Shown: one piece after another, positions 52,915-61,973 of the stretch
How positions within the stretch are numbered: the first letter of the stretch is position 1
How the letters are laid out: each line of letters starts with the position of its first letter
Assembly (NCBI RefSeq): GCF_043197795.1
Contig: NZ_JBICTU010000010.1
Span: 180,691-244,690, forward strand
Origin: Sphaerisporangium sp040649355
GTDB taxonomy: Bacteria > Actinomycetota > Actinomycetes > Streptosporangiales > Streptosporangiaceae
Length of the DNA stretch: 64,000 bases
Direction of reading: 5' to 3'
Position numbers and translations under genes: made by a program
The notes under the pieces: model-generated
The model's input: only the letters and a program-made list of their open reading frames with translations
Told to the model about the DNA's origin: nothing
The model's database searches: none

Positions 52915-54294
52915 GTGGCTGATGGCAGCGGCCCCTTCGACATCGTTGTCCTGGGCGGCGGTAGCGGTGGCTACGCCTGCGCCCTGCGAGCGGCCGAGCT
53001 AGGCAAGTCCGTCGCGCTGATCGAGAAGGACAAGATCGGCGGCACGTGCCTGCACCGGGGATGCATCCCCACAAAGGCGCTTCTGCACGCGGCCGAGGTC
53101 GCCGACGAGACCCGCGAGGCCACGAGCGTCGGCGTCAAGGCCCGCTTCGAGGGCATCGAGATGAGCGGCGTCCACGCCTTCAAGGACAAGATCGTGAACC
53201 GCGCCTGGAAGGGCGTCCAGGGCCTGCTCAAGAGCAGGGGCGTCACCCTCATCGAGGGCGCCGGCAGGCTGGCCGGCCCCAACCGCGTCATCGTGGGCGA
53301 CCAGGCCGTCGAGGGTCACAGCATCGTGCTGGCGACCGGCTCGGTGCCGAAGTCGCTTCCCGGTCTCGAAATCGACGGCGAGCGGGTCATCACCAGCGAC
53401 CACGCGCTGAAGCTCGACCGCGTCCCGTCCTCGGTGATCGTTCTCGGCGGCGGCGTCATCGGCGTCGAGTTCGCCTCCGTCTGGAAGTCGTTCGGCTCCG
53501 AGGTCACGATCATCGAGGCCCTCCCCCACCTGCTCCCGCTGGAGGAGGAGTCCAGCTCCAAGCTCCTGGAGCGCGCCTTCCGCCGCCGGGGCATCAAGTA
53601 CGAGCTGGGCACGCGCTTCGAGAGCGTCAAGACCACCGACACCGGCGTCGTCGTGACGCTGGAGGGCGGCAAGACCTTCGACGCCGAGCTGCTCCTGGTC
53701 GCCGTCGGCCGGGGGGCCGTCACCTCCGGCATGGGCTTCGAGGAGACCGGCGTCGCGATCGAGCGCGGCACCGTCGTGGTCGACGAGTTCTGCCAGACGA
53801 GCGTGCCCGGCGTCTACGCGGTCGGCGACCTGATCCCGACGCTCCAGCTGGCGCACGCCGGCTTCGCCGAGGGCATCCTCGTCGCCGAGCACATCGCGGG
53901 GCTCGACCCCGTCCCGATCGACTACGCCGGCGTGCCCCGCATCACCTACTCAGACCCCGAGGTCGCCTCGGTGGGCATCACGTCGGCCGTCGCCAGGGAG
54001 CGGGGCCACGAGATCACCGAGCTGGTCTACGACCTCGGCGGCAACCCGAAGAGCCAGATCATCGGCACCCAGGGCGCCGTCAAGATCATTTCTCAGAAGG
54101 ACGGTCCGGTGCTCGGGGTCCACATGGTCGGCAAGCGCATGGGCGAGCTCGTCACCGAGGGGCAGCTGATCTACAACTGGGAGGCGCTGCCCTCCGAGGT
54201 GGCCCAGCTCATCCACGCGCACCCGACCCAGTCCGAGGCCGTCGGCGAGGCGATGCTCGCTCTGGCCGGCAAGCCTCTTCACGTACACAACTAA
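52915..54294 (+). CDS. lpdA: Dihydrolipoamide dehydrogenase (E3)
   Basis: 459 residues. FAD motif VVLGGGSGGYACALRAAELG, redox disulfide C45 and C50 in GGTCLHRGCIPTK, NAD motif VIVLGGGVIGVEFASVW, and C-terminal HAHPTQSEAVGEA with the catalytic His-Glu pair. It reoxidises E2 lipoamide. GTG 52915 follows AAGGAG. It is 30 nt upstream of sucB, with which it forms an operon. Confidence 0.96.
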   Translation: MADGSGPFDIVVLGGGSGGYACALRAAELGKSVALIEKDKIGGTCLHRGCIPTKALLHAAEVADETREATSVGVKARFEGIEMSGVHAFKDKIVNRAWKGVQGLLKSRGVTLIEGAGRLAGPNRVIVGDQAVEGHSIVLATGSVPKSLPGLEIDGERVITSDHALKLDRVPSSVIVLGGGVIGVEFASVWKSFGSEVTIIEALPHLLPLEEESSSKLLERAFRRRGIKYELGTRFESVKTTDTGVVVTLEGGKTFDAELLLVAVGRGAVTSGMGFEETGVAIERGTVVVDEFCQTSVPGVYAVGDLIPTLQLAHAGFAEGILVAEHIAGLDPVPIDYAGVPRITYSDPEVASVGITSAVARERGHEITELVYDLGGNPKSQIIGTQGAVKIISQKDGPVLGVHMVGKRMGELVTEGQLIYNWEALPSEVAQLIHAHPTQSEAVGEAMLALAGKPLHVHN

Positions 54295-54324
54295 GCCCTC
54301 ACAGGAAACGCGAGAGTAGACACC

Positions 54325-55818
54325 ATGCCGGTTTCCGTAACCATGCCCCAGCTCGGCGAGAGCGTGACCGAGGGCACCGTCACCCGATGGTTGAAGAAGG
54401 AGGGGGACCAGGTCGAGGCCGACGAGCCCTTGCTCGAAGTCTCCACCGACAAGGTCGACACCGAGATCCCCTCCCCGTCCGCGGGCGTTCTCACCAAGAT
54501 CGTCGTTGCCGAGGACGAGACCGTCGAGGTCGGCGCCGAGCTCGCCGTCATCGACGGGGACGGCTCCTCGGGCGGGGCCGCCGCTCCCGCGCAGGCCGAG
54601 CCGCAGGCCCAGGCCGAGCCGGAGCCCGCGCCCCAGCCGGAGCCGCAGCCCGAGCCCGAGCAGGCCAAGGCCCCCGAGCCCGCGCCCGCCCCGGCCTCCT
54701 CGATCCCGCAGCCGCCCGCGCCGCAGCCCGCCCAGCAGCAGGCCCGCCCGCAGGCCCCGCAGCAGCCCGCCCAGCAGGCCCAGCCCGCCACCGCGGCCCC
54801 GTCGCCGATCGCGCCGGCCGCCTCCGGCGGCGACAGCCCGTACGTCACGCCGCTGGTCCGCAAGCTCGCGGGCGAGCACGGCGTCGACCTCGACGCGCTG
54901 AGCGGCACCGGCGTCGGCGGGCGCATCCGCAAGCAGGACGTGCTCGAAGCCGCGCGCATCCAGCGTGAGCAGGCCGCGCAGGCACAGGCCGCCGAGGCCC
55001 AGGCCGCGCCGTCCGCCCCCGCGCAGCCCGCCCAGCCCGCGCAGGCGCCGCAGGCCGCCGCCCCGGCCCCCGAGCCGGTCAAGGCGGACACCACGCTGCG
55101 CGGCCGCACCGAGAAGATGTCGCGGATGCGGCAGACCATCGCCAAGCGGACCATGGAGTCGCTGCAGTCGTCCGCGCAGCTCACCTCGGTCGTCGAGGTC
55201 GACGTCACCAAGATCGCCCGGCTGCGCGACCGGGCCAAGGCCGACTTCCAGCGCCGCGAGGGCGTGAAGCTCAGCTTCATGCCGTTCTTCGCGCTGGCGA
55301 CGGTCGAGGCGCTCAAGCAGCACCCGAAGCTGAACGCGGTGATCAACAGCGAGACCAACGAGGTCACGTACTTCGACCACGAGCACCTGGCCTTCGCCGT
55401 GGACGCCGAGCGCGGCCTCGCCTCGGCGGTCATCAAGGACGCCGGTGACCTCAACATGGCCGGCCTCGCCCGCAAGATCGCCGACCTGGCCGAGCGCACC
55501 CGCACCAACAAGGTCAGCCCCGACGAGCTGTCCGGCGGCACGTTCACGCTGACCAACACCGGCAGCCGCGGCGCGCTGTTCGACACGCCGATCATCAACC
55601 AGCCGCAGGTCGCGATCCTCGGCACCGGCGCGGTCGTCAAGCGCCCTGTCGTGCTCGACACGCCCGAGGGCGAGGTCATCGCGGTCCGCTCGATGGTGTA
55701 CCTGGCGCTGACCTACGACCACCGCCTGGTCGACGGCGCCGACGCCGCCCGCTTCCTGACGACGATCAAGCGTCGCCTGGAGGACGGCCGGTTCGAGAAC
55801 CAGCTCGGCCTGAGCTGA
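54325..55818 (+). CDS. sucB: Dihydrolipoamide acyltransferase E2 (2-oxoacid dehydrogenase)
   Basis: 497 residues. One lipoyl domain with K43 in STDKVDTEIPS, a Pro/Ala/Gln/Glu-rich linker (about 84-165), a peripheral-subunit-binding domain (YVTPLVRKLAGEHGVDLDAL), another linker, then the catalytic domain ending LTYDHRLVDGADAARFL with catalytic His and Asp. Mycobacterial DlaT (Rv2215), at the same position, serves pyruvate dehydrogenase, so the substrate may be acetyl or succinyl; sequence alone does not settle it. Lipoylation would depend on lipB/lipA just downstream. Confidence 0.93.
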   Translation: MPVSVTMPQLGESVTEGTVTRWLKKEGDQVEADEPLLEVSTDKVDTEIPSPSAGVLTKIVVAEDETVEVGAELAVIDGDGSSGGAAAPAQAEPQAQAEPEPAPQPEPQPEPEQAKAPEPAPAPASSIPQPPAPQPAQQQARPQAPQQPAQQAQPATAAPSPIAPAASGGDSPYVTPLVRKLAGEHGVDLDALSGTGVGGRIRKQDVLEAARIQREQAAQAQAAEAQAAPSAPAQPAQPAQAPQAAAPAPEPVKADTTLRGRTEKMSRMRQTIAKRTMESLQSSAQLTSVVEVDVTKIARLRDRAKADFQRREGVKLSFMPFFALATVEALKQHPKLNAVINSETNEVTYFDHEHLAFAVDAERGLASAVIKDAGDLNMAGLARKIADLAERTRTNKVSPDELSGGTFTLTNTGSRGALFDTPIINQPQVAILGTGAVVKRPVVLDTPEGEVIAVRSMVYLALTYDHRLVDGADAARFLTTIKRRLEDGRFENQLGLS

Positions 55819-55882
55819 CCCGCGGTCGCGGCGGGGCCCTGCCTGACGTCCTGTGAGGCGGCAGGGCCCGGCCGCACGCGTT

Positions 55883-56005
55883 CACGGCGGGCCCCGTACA
55901 GGCTCACAGCGGGCCGCGTGCGTGCTCACGGCAGGTCCGTACGTGCTCATGGGCGTGGGCGCGTGCTCACGGCACGTCCGTACGTGCTCACGGCGGGCCG
56001 GCTGA
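55883..56005. repeat. 21-bp tandem repeat, six copies
   Basis: Units starting CAYGGCRGG/CACGGC begin at 55883, 55905, 55927, 55948, 55968 and 55989 (periods 20-22). The consensus is close to CACGGCAGGTCCGTACGTGC. It fills about half of the 243-nt gap after sucB and upstream of the SDR promoter. Confidence 0.78.
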
Positions 56006-56049
56006 CACGCGGCGCGCGGCCTGGCCGGGCCGGTGAGCGATCTCCGACG

Positions 56050-56055
56050 TAGGGT
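56050..56055 (+). promoter_or_regulatory. Leaderless -10 of the SDR gene
   Basis: TAGGGT is 6 nt before ATG 56062; no Shine-Dalgarno. Confidence 0.55.
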
Positions 56056-56061
56056 GATCGC

Positions 56062-56991
56062 ATGGCAGTCGTCGTCACCGGTTCTTCAGGACTTCTCGGT
56101 TCGGCCCTCGTCCGCGCCCTGCGCGACGACGACCGCGCCGTCGTCAGACTTGTACGCCGCACCCCCGAGGCGCCCGGCGAGGCCTTCTGGGACCCGCGCA
56201 AGGGCATCCTCGACCCCACGGTCCTGGAGGGGGCCGAGGCCGTCGTCCATCTCGCCGGGGCGGGCATCGCCGACAAGCGGTGGACCGCCGACTACCGGCG
56301 CGAGATCGTCGACAGCCGCGTCGAGGGCACGCGCACCCTGGCCACCACGATCGCGGGGCTGGAGCGCAAGCCGGGCGTGCTGCTGTCCGGATCCGCCATC
56401 GGCTTCTACGGCGACACGGGCGAGCACCCCGTGGAGGAGTCCTGGGAGCCCCCGCCGCGCCCGCACGGCCAGGGCGGTCCCCCGGAGCGCGGGCAGTGGA
56501 TCGCCGACCTGGTGCGGGCCTGGGAGGCCGGGGTGACGCCCGCCGAGGAGGCCGGCGTCCGGGTCGTGCGGATGCGCACCGGCCATGTCCTCACCAGCCG
56601 GGGCGGATTCCTCGGGAAGATGCTGCCGATCTTCAAGCTGGGCCTCGGCGCGCCCCTGGGCTCCGGCCGGCAGTACGTCTCGTGGATCTCCCTGCCCGAC
56701 TGGCTCGGCGCGGTGACCCACATCCTGGCCGAGCCCGACGTCTCCGGGCCGGTGAACCTCACGGCCCCCACGCCGGTCACCAACGCGGAGTTCACCCGGG
56801 CGCTCGGCCGCGCCCTGCACCGCCCGACCATGCCCGTGGCGGTGCCCGGTTTCGCCCTGAGGGCCGGGGTCGGCGACCTGGCGGACGAGGGAGTGCTCAT
56901 CGGCCAGCGCGTGCTGCCCCGCCGCCTGCTGGAGATGGGGTACCGGTTCAGGCATCCGCGTCTCGACGAGGCACTGGCAGCCATACTCTAG
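56062..56991 (+). CDS. TIGR01777/YfcH-type SDR epimerase-like protein
   Basis: 309 residues. An atypical short-chain dehydrogenase: VVVTGSSGLLGSALVRAL NAD-binding motif, LAGAGIADKRWTADYRREI, GSAIGFYGDTGEH with the Tyr, and a C-terminal DUF1731 region (FTRALGRALHRPTMPVAVP). The function is unknown. Same position as Rv2216. Confidence 0.92.
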   Translation: MAVVVTGSSGLLGSALVRALRDDDRAVVRLVRRTPEAPGEAFWDPRKGILDPTVLEGAEAVVHLAGAGIADKRWTADYRREIVDSRVEGTRTLATTIAGLERKPGVLLSGSAIGFYGDTGEHPVEESWEPPPRPHGQGGPPERGQWIADLVRAWEAGVTPAEEAGVRVVRMRTGHVLTSRGGFLGKMLPIFKLGLGAPLGSGRQYVSWISLPDWLGAVTHILAEPDVSGPVNLTAPTPVTNAEFTRALGRALHRPTMPVAVPGFALRAGVGDLADEGVLIGQRVLPRRLLEMGYRFRHPRLDEALAAIL

Positions 56992-57088
56992 GGGGCCGTT
57001 CCGGTGAAATGGGAGAGGAAGCCGCGACTCGGCCCTGTGGTGTAGGGAGCGAGGCGTACTCGCCCCTGAATATGCAGCAGGAGAGATC

Positions 57089-57826
57089 ATGAGCAGGCTC
57101 GGCCAGTCCCACATTCTCGCCATCGGCGGCGGTTCGTTCCGTCCGACCGCGCGTCATGGCTTCCTGGAGGCGTCGGCTCTGCTCCGTTACGCACTCGATC
57201 TGACCGGCCAAGATCGGCCGAAGCTCGGATTGCTCGCCACCGCGACCGGTGACGACGCCGACTGGCTGCTGAAGATGTACGGCTCCTTCCGCACGTGGGA
57301 CGTCGAGGTGAGCCATCTCGCCCTGTTCCCGATGCCCAATGTCGAGAGCCCCAGGGAGTGGATCCTTGAGCAGGACGTCATCTACGTGAGCGGGGGCAGC
57401 GTCGCCAACCTGGCGGCCCTGTGGCGGCTGCACGGCCTCGACGAGGCCTTCGAGGAGGCCTGGCGGTCGGGCGTGGTGCTGTCCGGGCAGAGCGCCGGGG
57501 CGCTGTGCTGGCACGTCGGCGGCAACACCGACTCCTTCGGCCCCACCCTGCGCCCGTGGTCGGAGGGCCTCGGCCTGCTGCCCTACTCCTGTGGAGTTCA
57601 CTACAACTCCGACCCGCAGCGCCGGGCCCTGCTGCACGATTCCATCGCCTCGGGCGAGCTCCCCGAGGGGTACGCCGCCGACGAGGGTGTGGCCCTGCAC
57701 TACGTCGGGCGCGAGTTCATCCAGGCCGTCACGGTCGACCCCAAGGGGTACGCCTACAAGATCGAGCGTGACGACGAGGGGCGCGTGAAGGAATTCCGCG
57801 TCGAACCCCGCCTGCTGACCGCGTGA
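57089..57826 (+). CDS. Peptidase E-like (S51) class I glutamine amidotransferase-fold protein
   Basis: 245 residues. IYVSGGSVANLAALW, nucleophile Ser in VLSGQSAGALCWH, and LGLLPYSCGVHYNSDPQRR. These match dipeptidase E/cyanophycinase-like S51 enzymes that cleave Asp-X or related bonds. ATG 57089 has AGGAGAG upstream. There is no obvious partner. The lipB promoter follows immediately. Confidence 0.88.
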   Translation: MSRLGQSHILAIGGGSFRPTARHGFLEASALLRYALDLTGQDRPKLGLLATATGDDADWLLKMYGSFRTWDVEVSHLALFPMPNVESPREWILEQDVIYVSGGSVANLAALWRLHGLDEAFEEAWRSGVVLSGQSAGALCWHVGGNTDSFGPTLRPWSEGLGLLPYSCGVHYNSDPQRRALLHDSIASGELPEGYAADEGVALHYVGREFIQAVTVDPKGYAYKIERDDEGRVKEFRVEPRLLTA

Positions 57827-57834
57827 CCTCGCGT

Positions 57835-57840
57835 TAGGCT
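57835..57840 (+). promoter_or_regulatory. Leaderless -10 of lipB
   Basis: TAGGCT is 6 nt before GTG 57847; no Shine-Dalgarno. Confidence 0.55.
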
Positions 57841-57846
57841 GGCTCC

Positions 57847-58572
57847 GTGATTGAGCGCGCCAGGCACGAAAGCACCACGGGAAGCGGGGCTGGCAGGCTC
57901 GCGCTCGTCCGTCTCGGAGTCGACGTCCCCTACGAGCAGGCGTGGGAACTCCAGCGTGAGGTCCACGCCCGCCGGGTCGCGGGCGTGATCCCCGACACGT
58001 GCCTCATGCTGGAGCACGCCCCGGTCTACACCGCGGGCAAGCGCACGCGTGCCGAGGAGCGTCCCGTCGACGGCACCCCCGTCATCGACGTCGACCGCGG
58101 CGGGAAGATCACTTGGCACGGTCCCGGCCAGCTCGTGGGCTATCCCATCGTCCGGCTGACCGAGGCGCTCGACGTGATCGCGTACGTCCGCCTGCTGGAG
58201 GAGTCGCTGATCCAGGTGTGCGCCGACTTCGGCGTGGCGGCCGGCCGTGTCGCGGGGCGCAGCGGCGTCTGGGTCGCGGGCGACCCCGCGAGCGGCCTGC
58301 CCGACCGCAAGCTGGGCGCGATCGGCATCCGGGTGGCGCGAGGGGTCACGATGCACGGCTACGCGCTCAACTGCGCCAACGACCCGAGCTGGTTCAACCG
58401 CATCATCCCGTGCGGCATCAGCGACGCGGGGGTGACCTCGCTGTCGGCCGAGACCGGGCGGCGCATCACGGTCGACGAGGTCCTCCCCTACGCCGAGAAG
58501 CGGCTGGCCGAGGCGCTCGGCGCCGAAGGCCTCGACGTCCAGGAGGAGGACCTCCTGTCCGGCCGCATGTGA
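57847..58572 (+). CDS. lipB: Octanoyl-(acyl carrier protein):protein N-octanoyltransferase
   Basis: 241 residues. RGGKITWHGPGQLVGYPI, Lys in RKLGAIGIRVARGVTMHGYALN (in part), and the Cys in IIPCGISDAGVTSL, the Cys/Lys acyl-transfer dyad. It moves octanoate from ACP to lipoyl domains. GTG 57847 is set by the -10 spacing. Followed by lipA 75 nt on. Confidence 0.96.
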   Translation: MIERARHESTTGSGAGRLALVRLGVDVPYEQAWELQREVHARRVAGVIPDTCLMLEHAPVYTAGKRTRAEERPVDGTPVIDVDRGGKITWHGPGQLVGYPIVRLTEALDVIAYVRLLEESLIQVCADFGVAAGRVAGRSGVWVAGDPASGLPDRKLGAIGIRVARGVTMHGYALNCANDPSWFNRIIPCGISDAGVTSLSAETGRRITVDEVLPYAEKRLAEALGAEGLDVQEEDLLSGRM

Positions 58573-58634
58573 CCCTCCGGCCGGACCTCCCGCGCCTCGG
58601 AGGACCCCGGGCCGGGTCAGCGGGCGCGGAGACG

Positions 58635-58640
58635 TAAGCT
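58635..58640 (+). promoter_or_regulatory. Leaderless -10 of lipA
   Basis: TAAGCT is 7 nt before GTG 58648, so lipA probably has its own leaderless transcript as well as read-through from lipB. Confidence 0.5.
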
Positions 58641-58647
58641 TGAGCGC

Positions 58648-59577
58648 GTGACCGTTGCTCCTGAAGGCCGTAAGCTCCTCCGCCTGGAGGTGCGCAACAG
58701 CCAGACCCCCATTGAGCGCAAGCCCCCGTGGATCAAGACCCGGCTCAGGAACGGGCCGAACTTCAACGAGATCAAGTCGCTCGTGAAGGACCAGGGCCTG
58801 CACACGGTGTGCCAGGAGGCCGGCTGTCCCAACATCTCCGAGTGCTGGGAGGACCGCGAGGCCACCTTCCTCATCGGCGGTGACCAGTGCACGCGCCGCT
58901 GCGACTTCTGCCAGATCGACACGGGCAAGCCCGCCGAGTACGACAGGGACGAGCCGCGCAGGGTCGCCGAGTCCGTGGCGCAGATGGGCCTGCGCTACGC
59001 CACCGTCACCGGCGTCGCCCGTGACGACCTGCCCGACGGCGGCTCGTGGCTGTACGCCGAGACCGCGCGGCAGATCCACGCCCAGGTCCCCGGGTGCGGC
59101 GTCGAGTTGCTGGTGCCCGACTTCAACGGCCACCGCGACCAGCTCGAAGAGGTCTTCTCCAGCCGTCCCGAGGTGTTCGCGCACAACATCGAGACCGTGC
59201 CGCGCATCTTCAAGCGCATCCGCCCGGCCTTCCGCTACGACCGCTCCCTCCAGGTCATCACGATGGCACAGGAGGCGGGGCTGGTCACCAAGTCCAACCT
59301 CATCCTCGGCATGGGCGAGGAGCGCGAGGAGATCGTCCAGGCGATGCGCGACCTGCACGACGCCGGGTGCGACCTGCTGACCGTCACGCAGTATCTCCGC
59401 CCCACGCCGCGCCACCACCCCGTCGACCGCTGGGTCAAGCCCGAGGAGTTCGTCGAGCTCCAGCGGGTGGCCGAGGAGATCGGCTTCGCCGGGGTGATGT
59501 CCGGGCCGCTGGTCCGGTCCTCCTACCGCGCCGGCCGTCTCTACCGGCAGGCCGTCGAGGCGCGCCAGACGGCCTGA
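58648..59577 (+). CDS. lipA: Lipoyl synthase (radical SAM)
   Basis: 309 residues. Radical SAM cluster CTRRCDFC, and auxiliary cluster CQEAGCPNISEC with the C-terminal Ser in GPLVRSSYRAG as the fourth ligand. It inserts two sulfurs into octanoyl-lipoyl domains. Needs Fe-S supply; ErpA is a candidate. GTG 58648 is the first codon in frame. Confidence 0.97.
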   Translation: MTVAPEGRKLLRLEVRNSQTPIERKPPWIKTRLRNGPNFNEIKSLVKDQGLHTVCQEAGCPNISECWEDREATFLIGGDQCTRRCDFCQIDTGKPAEYDRDEPRRVAESVAQMGLRYATVTGVARDDLPDGGSWLYAETARQIHAQVPGCGVELLVPDFNGHRDQLEEVFSSRPEVFAHNIETVPRIFKRIRPAFRYDRSLQVITMAQEAGLVTKSNLILGMGEEREEIVQAMRDLHDAGCDLLTVTQYLRPTPRHHPVDRWVKPEEFVELQRVAEEIGFAGVMSGPLVRSSYRAGRLYRQAVEARQTA

Positions 59578-59879
59578 GGACGGCCCCTGAGGGCGGCCTG
59601 AGCCGGGTTCCCGTCTGTGGCGGGTCCCCCTTGTACGGCGTGGACCTCACGGTGCTCCTGGGCGCGCTCGGGCTGTCCCTTCAAGGTCCGGCCGCTCAGC
59701 ACGCGGTCACCCGAGCGGGCCTTCGGTGAGCGGGCGGACGCGGGCCGGCGCGCGGTTCCCGGGGGGCGAGACACCCAAGATCGGACGCAGCGTGGCCGAC
59801 CGGCGACTGACGGCGACCCTCACGGTCACGGTCTGACCGGTCTTCAGGTCACGTTTTCCTTTCTTCAGCTCCGCATTTG
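59578..59879. other. Intergenic gap before DUF4191; nothing definite
   Basis: About 300 nt of GC-rich sequence between lipA and the next gene's promoter. I see no convincing ORF, RNA or strong terminator. Short imperfect repeats (CCTGAGG/GGCCTGAG; CGGTCACGGT) are weak. Confidence 0.5.
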
Positions 59880-59885
59880 TATCCT
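59880..59885 (+). promoter_or_regulatory. Leaderless -10 of DUF4191 gene
   Basis: TATCCT is 6 nt before ATG 59892, in an AT-rich stretch unusual for this window. Confidence 0.6.
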
Positions 59886-59891
59886 TTAACC

Positions 59892-60569
59892 ATGGCCAAG
59901 CCCGCAGACCCAGAGCGCCCGGGGCGCATCAAGCAACTCCGGATGATCGCTCAGATCATCATGAAGGCCAACCCCAAGGGGATGCCGATCGTCTACGCGT
60001 CGGCGGTCGCCACCGTGGCCGTCTTCGTCGTCCTCGGGCTCGTGACGGGCCTGGTGTGGCAACTGGCCGTCCTCGGCGTCATGGTCGGCATCACGGTCGG
60101 CATGGTGATCTTCGGGCAGCTCGCCCAGCGAGCGCAGTACTCCATGCTCGGCGGCCAGCCGGGCGCCGCCGCGGCGATCCTGCAGAGCATGCGCGGCAAC
60201 TGGGAGGTCACCCCCGCCGTCGCGGTCACCCGCGACCAGGACCTCGTGCACCGCGCCGTGGGATACCCGGGCGTCGTCCTTGTGTCCGAGGGCCCGGGCG
60301 CCCGGGTGCAGAAGATGCTCGTGGCCGAGAAGAAGCGCGTGCAGCGCGTCGCCATCGACGTCCCGGTGTACGACATCCAGTGCGGCGACGGAGAGGGGCA
60401 GATCCCCCTCAAGAAGCTCCAGCGCCACCTGATGAAGCTCCCCCGCAACCTGAAGAAGCCCGCGGTCTCCGAGATCAACTACCGGCTCAAGGCGCTGCCG
60501 CAGTCGATTCCCGTGCCGAAGGGCCCGATGCCGAAGGGCGCTCGCATGCCCCGCGGCAAGATGCGGTGA
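59892..60569 (+). CDS. DUF4191 membrane protein
   Basis: 225 residues, actinobacterial family (Rv2219 counterpart). Two membrane helices (about 39-85) lie between a short N-terminus and a cytosolic C-terminal domain (GNWEVTPAVAVTRDQDLVHR; VRVEG-like vein VAIDVPVYDIQCGDG), and end with a basic/Pro-rich tail (PKGPMPKGARMPRGKMR). Function unknown. The stop overlaps the methyltransferase ATG by 1 nt (TGATG). Confidence 0.9.
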   Translation: MAKPADPERPGRIKQLRMIAQIIMKANPKGMPIVYASAVATVAVFVVLGLVTGLVWQLAVLGVMVGITVGMVIFGQLAQRAQYSMLGGQPGAAAAILQSMRGNWEVTPAVAVTRDQDLVHRAVGYPGVVLVSEGPGARVQKMLVAEKKRVQRVAIDVPVYDIQCGDGEGQIPLKKLQRHLMKLPRNLKKPAVSEINYRLKALPQSIPVPKGPMPKGARMPRGKMR

Positions 60570-61384
60570 TGCCGGGCATCTCCGGAGTCGACCGGCGCGC
60601 GGTGGCCGGTGAGCCGACCGTGCGGGCCAACCGCCGCTGGTGGGATTCCGCGGCGGACGAGTACCAGGCCGAGCACGGCGGGTTCCTGCGCGACGCGGGC
60701 TTCGTCTGGTGCCCCGAAGGGCTCGACGAGGCCGAGGCCCGCCTGCTGGGCGACGTGCGCGGCCGCCGGGTCCTGGAGATCGGCTGCGGAGCCGGGCAGT
60801 GCGGGCGGTGGCTCACCGGCCAGGGAGCCGAGGTGGCCGCGTTCGACCTGTCCCACCGCCAGCTCCAGCACGCGAGGCGCATCGACGAGGAGCTCGGCAC
60901 GCGCCTGCCCGTCGTCCAGGCGGACGCGGGGCGCATCCCCTTCGCGGACGGCTCGTTCGACCTGGCCTGCTCGGCGTTCGGCGCGCTGCCGTTCGTCGCC
61001 GACGCCGGGGCCGTGCTGACCGAGACCCGCCGGGTCCTGCGGCCGGGCGGCCTGTTCGTCTTCTCCGTCAGCCATCCGATCCGCTGGGCGTTCCCCGACG
61101 ATCCCGGCCCGCGCGGCCTGACCTCCGACCGCTCGTACTTCGACCGCTCGCCGTACGTCGAGCACGACGAGGACGGTGAGCCCTCCTACGTGGAGCACCA
61201 CCGCACGCTGGGCGACTGGGTGGGGCTGATCGTGGCGTCGGGGCTGACCCTCGCGTCGCTGACCGAGCCCGAGTGGCCTACCGGCCACGACCGCGCGTGG
61301 GGCGGCTGGAGCCCGCTGCGCGGCCGGCACATTCCCGGCACGGCGATCTTCTCCTGCGTGAACGGCGGCGGCCCTTCCGCCTAA
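60569..61384 (+). CDS. Class I SAM-dependent methyltransferase
   Basis: 271 residues. Motif I VLEIGCGAGQCGRWL, motif II VAAFDLSHRQLQHAR, and a motif around PFADGSFDLACSAFGALPF. The substrate is unknown. The ATG shares its A with the DUF4191 stop; an in-frame GTG lies 3 nt before. Coupled genes suggest a membrane-related substrate, but this is inference. Confidence 0.88.
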   Translation: MPGISGVDRRAVAGEPTVRANRRWWDSAADEYQAEHGGFLRDAGFVWCPEGLDEAEARLLGDVRGRRVLEIGCGAGQCGRWLTGQGAEVAAFDLSHRQLQHARRIDEELGTRLPVVQADAGRIPFADGSFDLACSAFGALPFVADAGAVLTETRRVLRPGGLFVFSVSHPIRWAFPDDPGPRGLTSDRSYFDRSPYVEHDEDGEPSYVEHHRTLGDWVGLIVASGLTLASLTEPEWPTGHDRAWGGWSPLRGRHIPGTAIFSCVNGGGPSA

Positions 61385-61458
61385 CGGCGGCCACTCCGGT
61401 CCGTACGGCCGGCCGTCGGCCGCTCCGGGCCGTACGGACCGGCCGCTCCCTGTGGCTC

Positions 61459-61917
61459 CTAGCCCCGGACGACGACGGTGCGGGCGGCCCTGTCGTGGAG
61501 GCCGCGCTGGTCGCGGTCCCAGATCAGGGCGGGCACGGCGAGGCAGAGCAGCAGCGTGCGCAGCAGGACCGAGCCGAACGGGGGCCTGCCGCCGTCGAGC
61601 GCGGCGACCCGGATGCCGAACAGCTTCATGCCGAACGTCGAGCCCAGGGTGCCGACCAGCACGATGTACTCCACGGCGAAGACCCCGAGGCCGACCCAGC
61701 CGGCGCTGCGGGGGTCGGCGCCCAGCAGGCCGCGGGCGATCGCCCAGGTGCAGATGAGCCAGTCGACGGTGATGGCGCCGAGCCGCCTGCCGAACCCGGA
61801 GACCGACCCCGGACCTTCCTTCGGGAGCCCCAGTCTCTCGCCTGGGTACCCGAGATCGACGCCGGTGGCGCGGGTGCCGCTGATCCACGTCTGCGTCCAT
61901 CTCGGTTGCTTGTTCAT
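61459..61917 (-). CDS. RDD-family membrane protein
   Basis: 152 residues. FGRRLGAITVDWLICTWAI (RDD-type Arg/Asp), TFGMKLFGIRVAALDG and LHDRAARTVVV, with about three helices. RDD proteins may be transporters or membrane adaptors. ATG 61917 has no Shine-Dalgarno but a -10 at 6 nt. Corresponds to Rv2219A. Divergent from glnA. Confidence 0.9.
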   Translation of the reverse strand: MNKQPRWTQTWISGTRATGVDLGYPGERLGLPKEGPGSVSGFGRRLGAITVDWLICTWAIARGLLGADPRSAGWVGLGVFAVEYIVLVGTLGSTFGMKLFGIRVAALDGGRPPFGSVLLRTLLLCLAVPALIWDRDQRGLHDRAARTVVVRG

Positions 61918-61923
61918 GCAGGT

Positions 61924-61929
61924 AAGATA
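61924..61929 (-). promoter_or_regulatory. Leaderless -10 of RDD gene
   Basis: Minus-strand TATCTT is 6 nt before ATG 61917. Confidence 0.55.
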
Positions 61930-61973
61930 CCGAGAGGCCGCTTTGGTCCTTCCGGCGGCACACCCCCCTCCGC

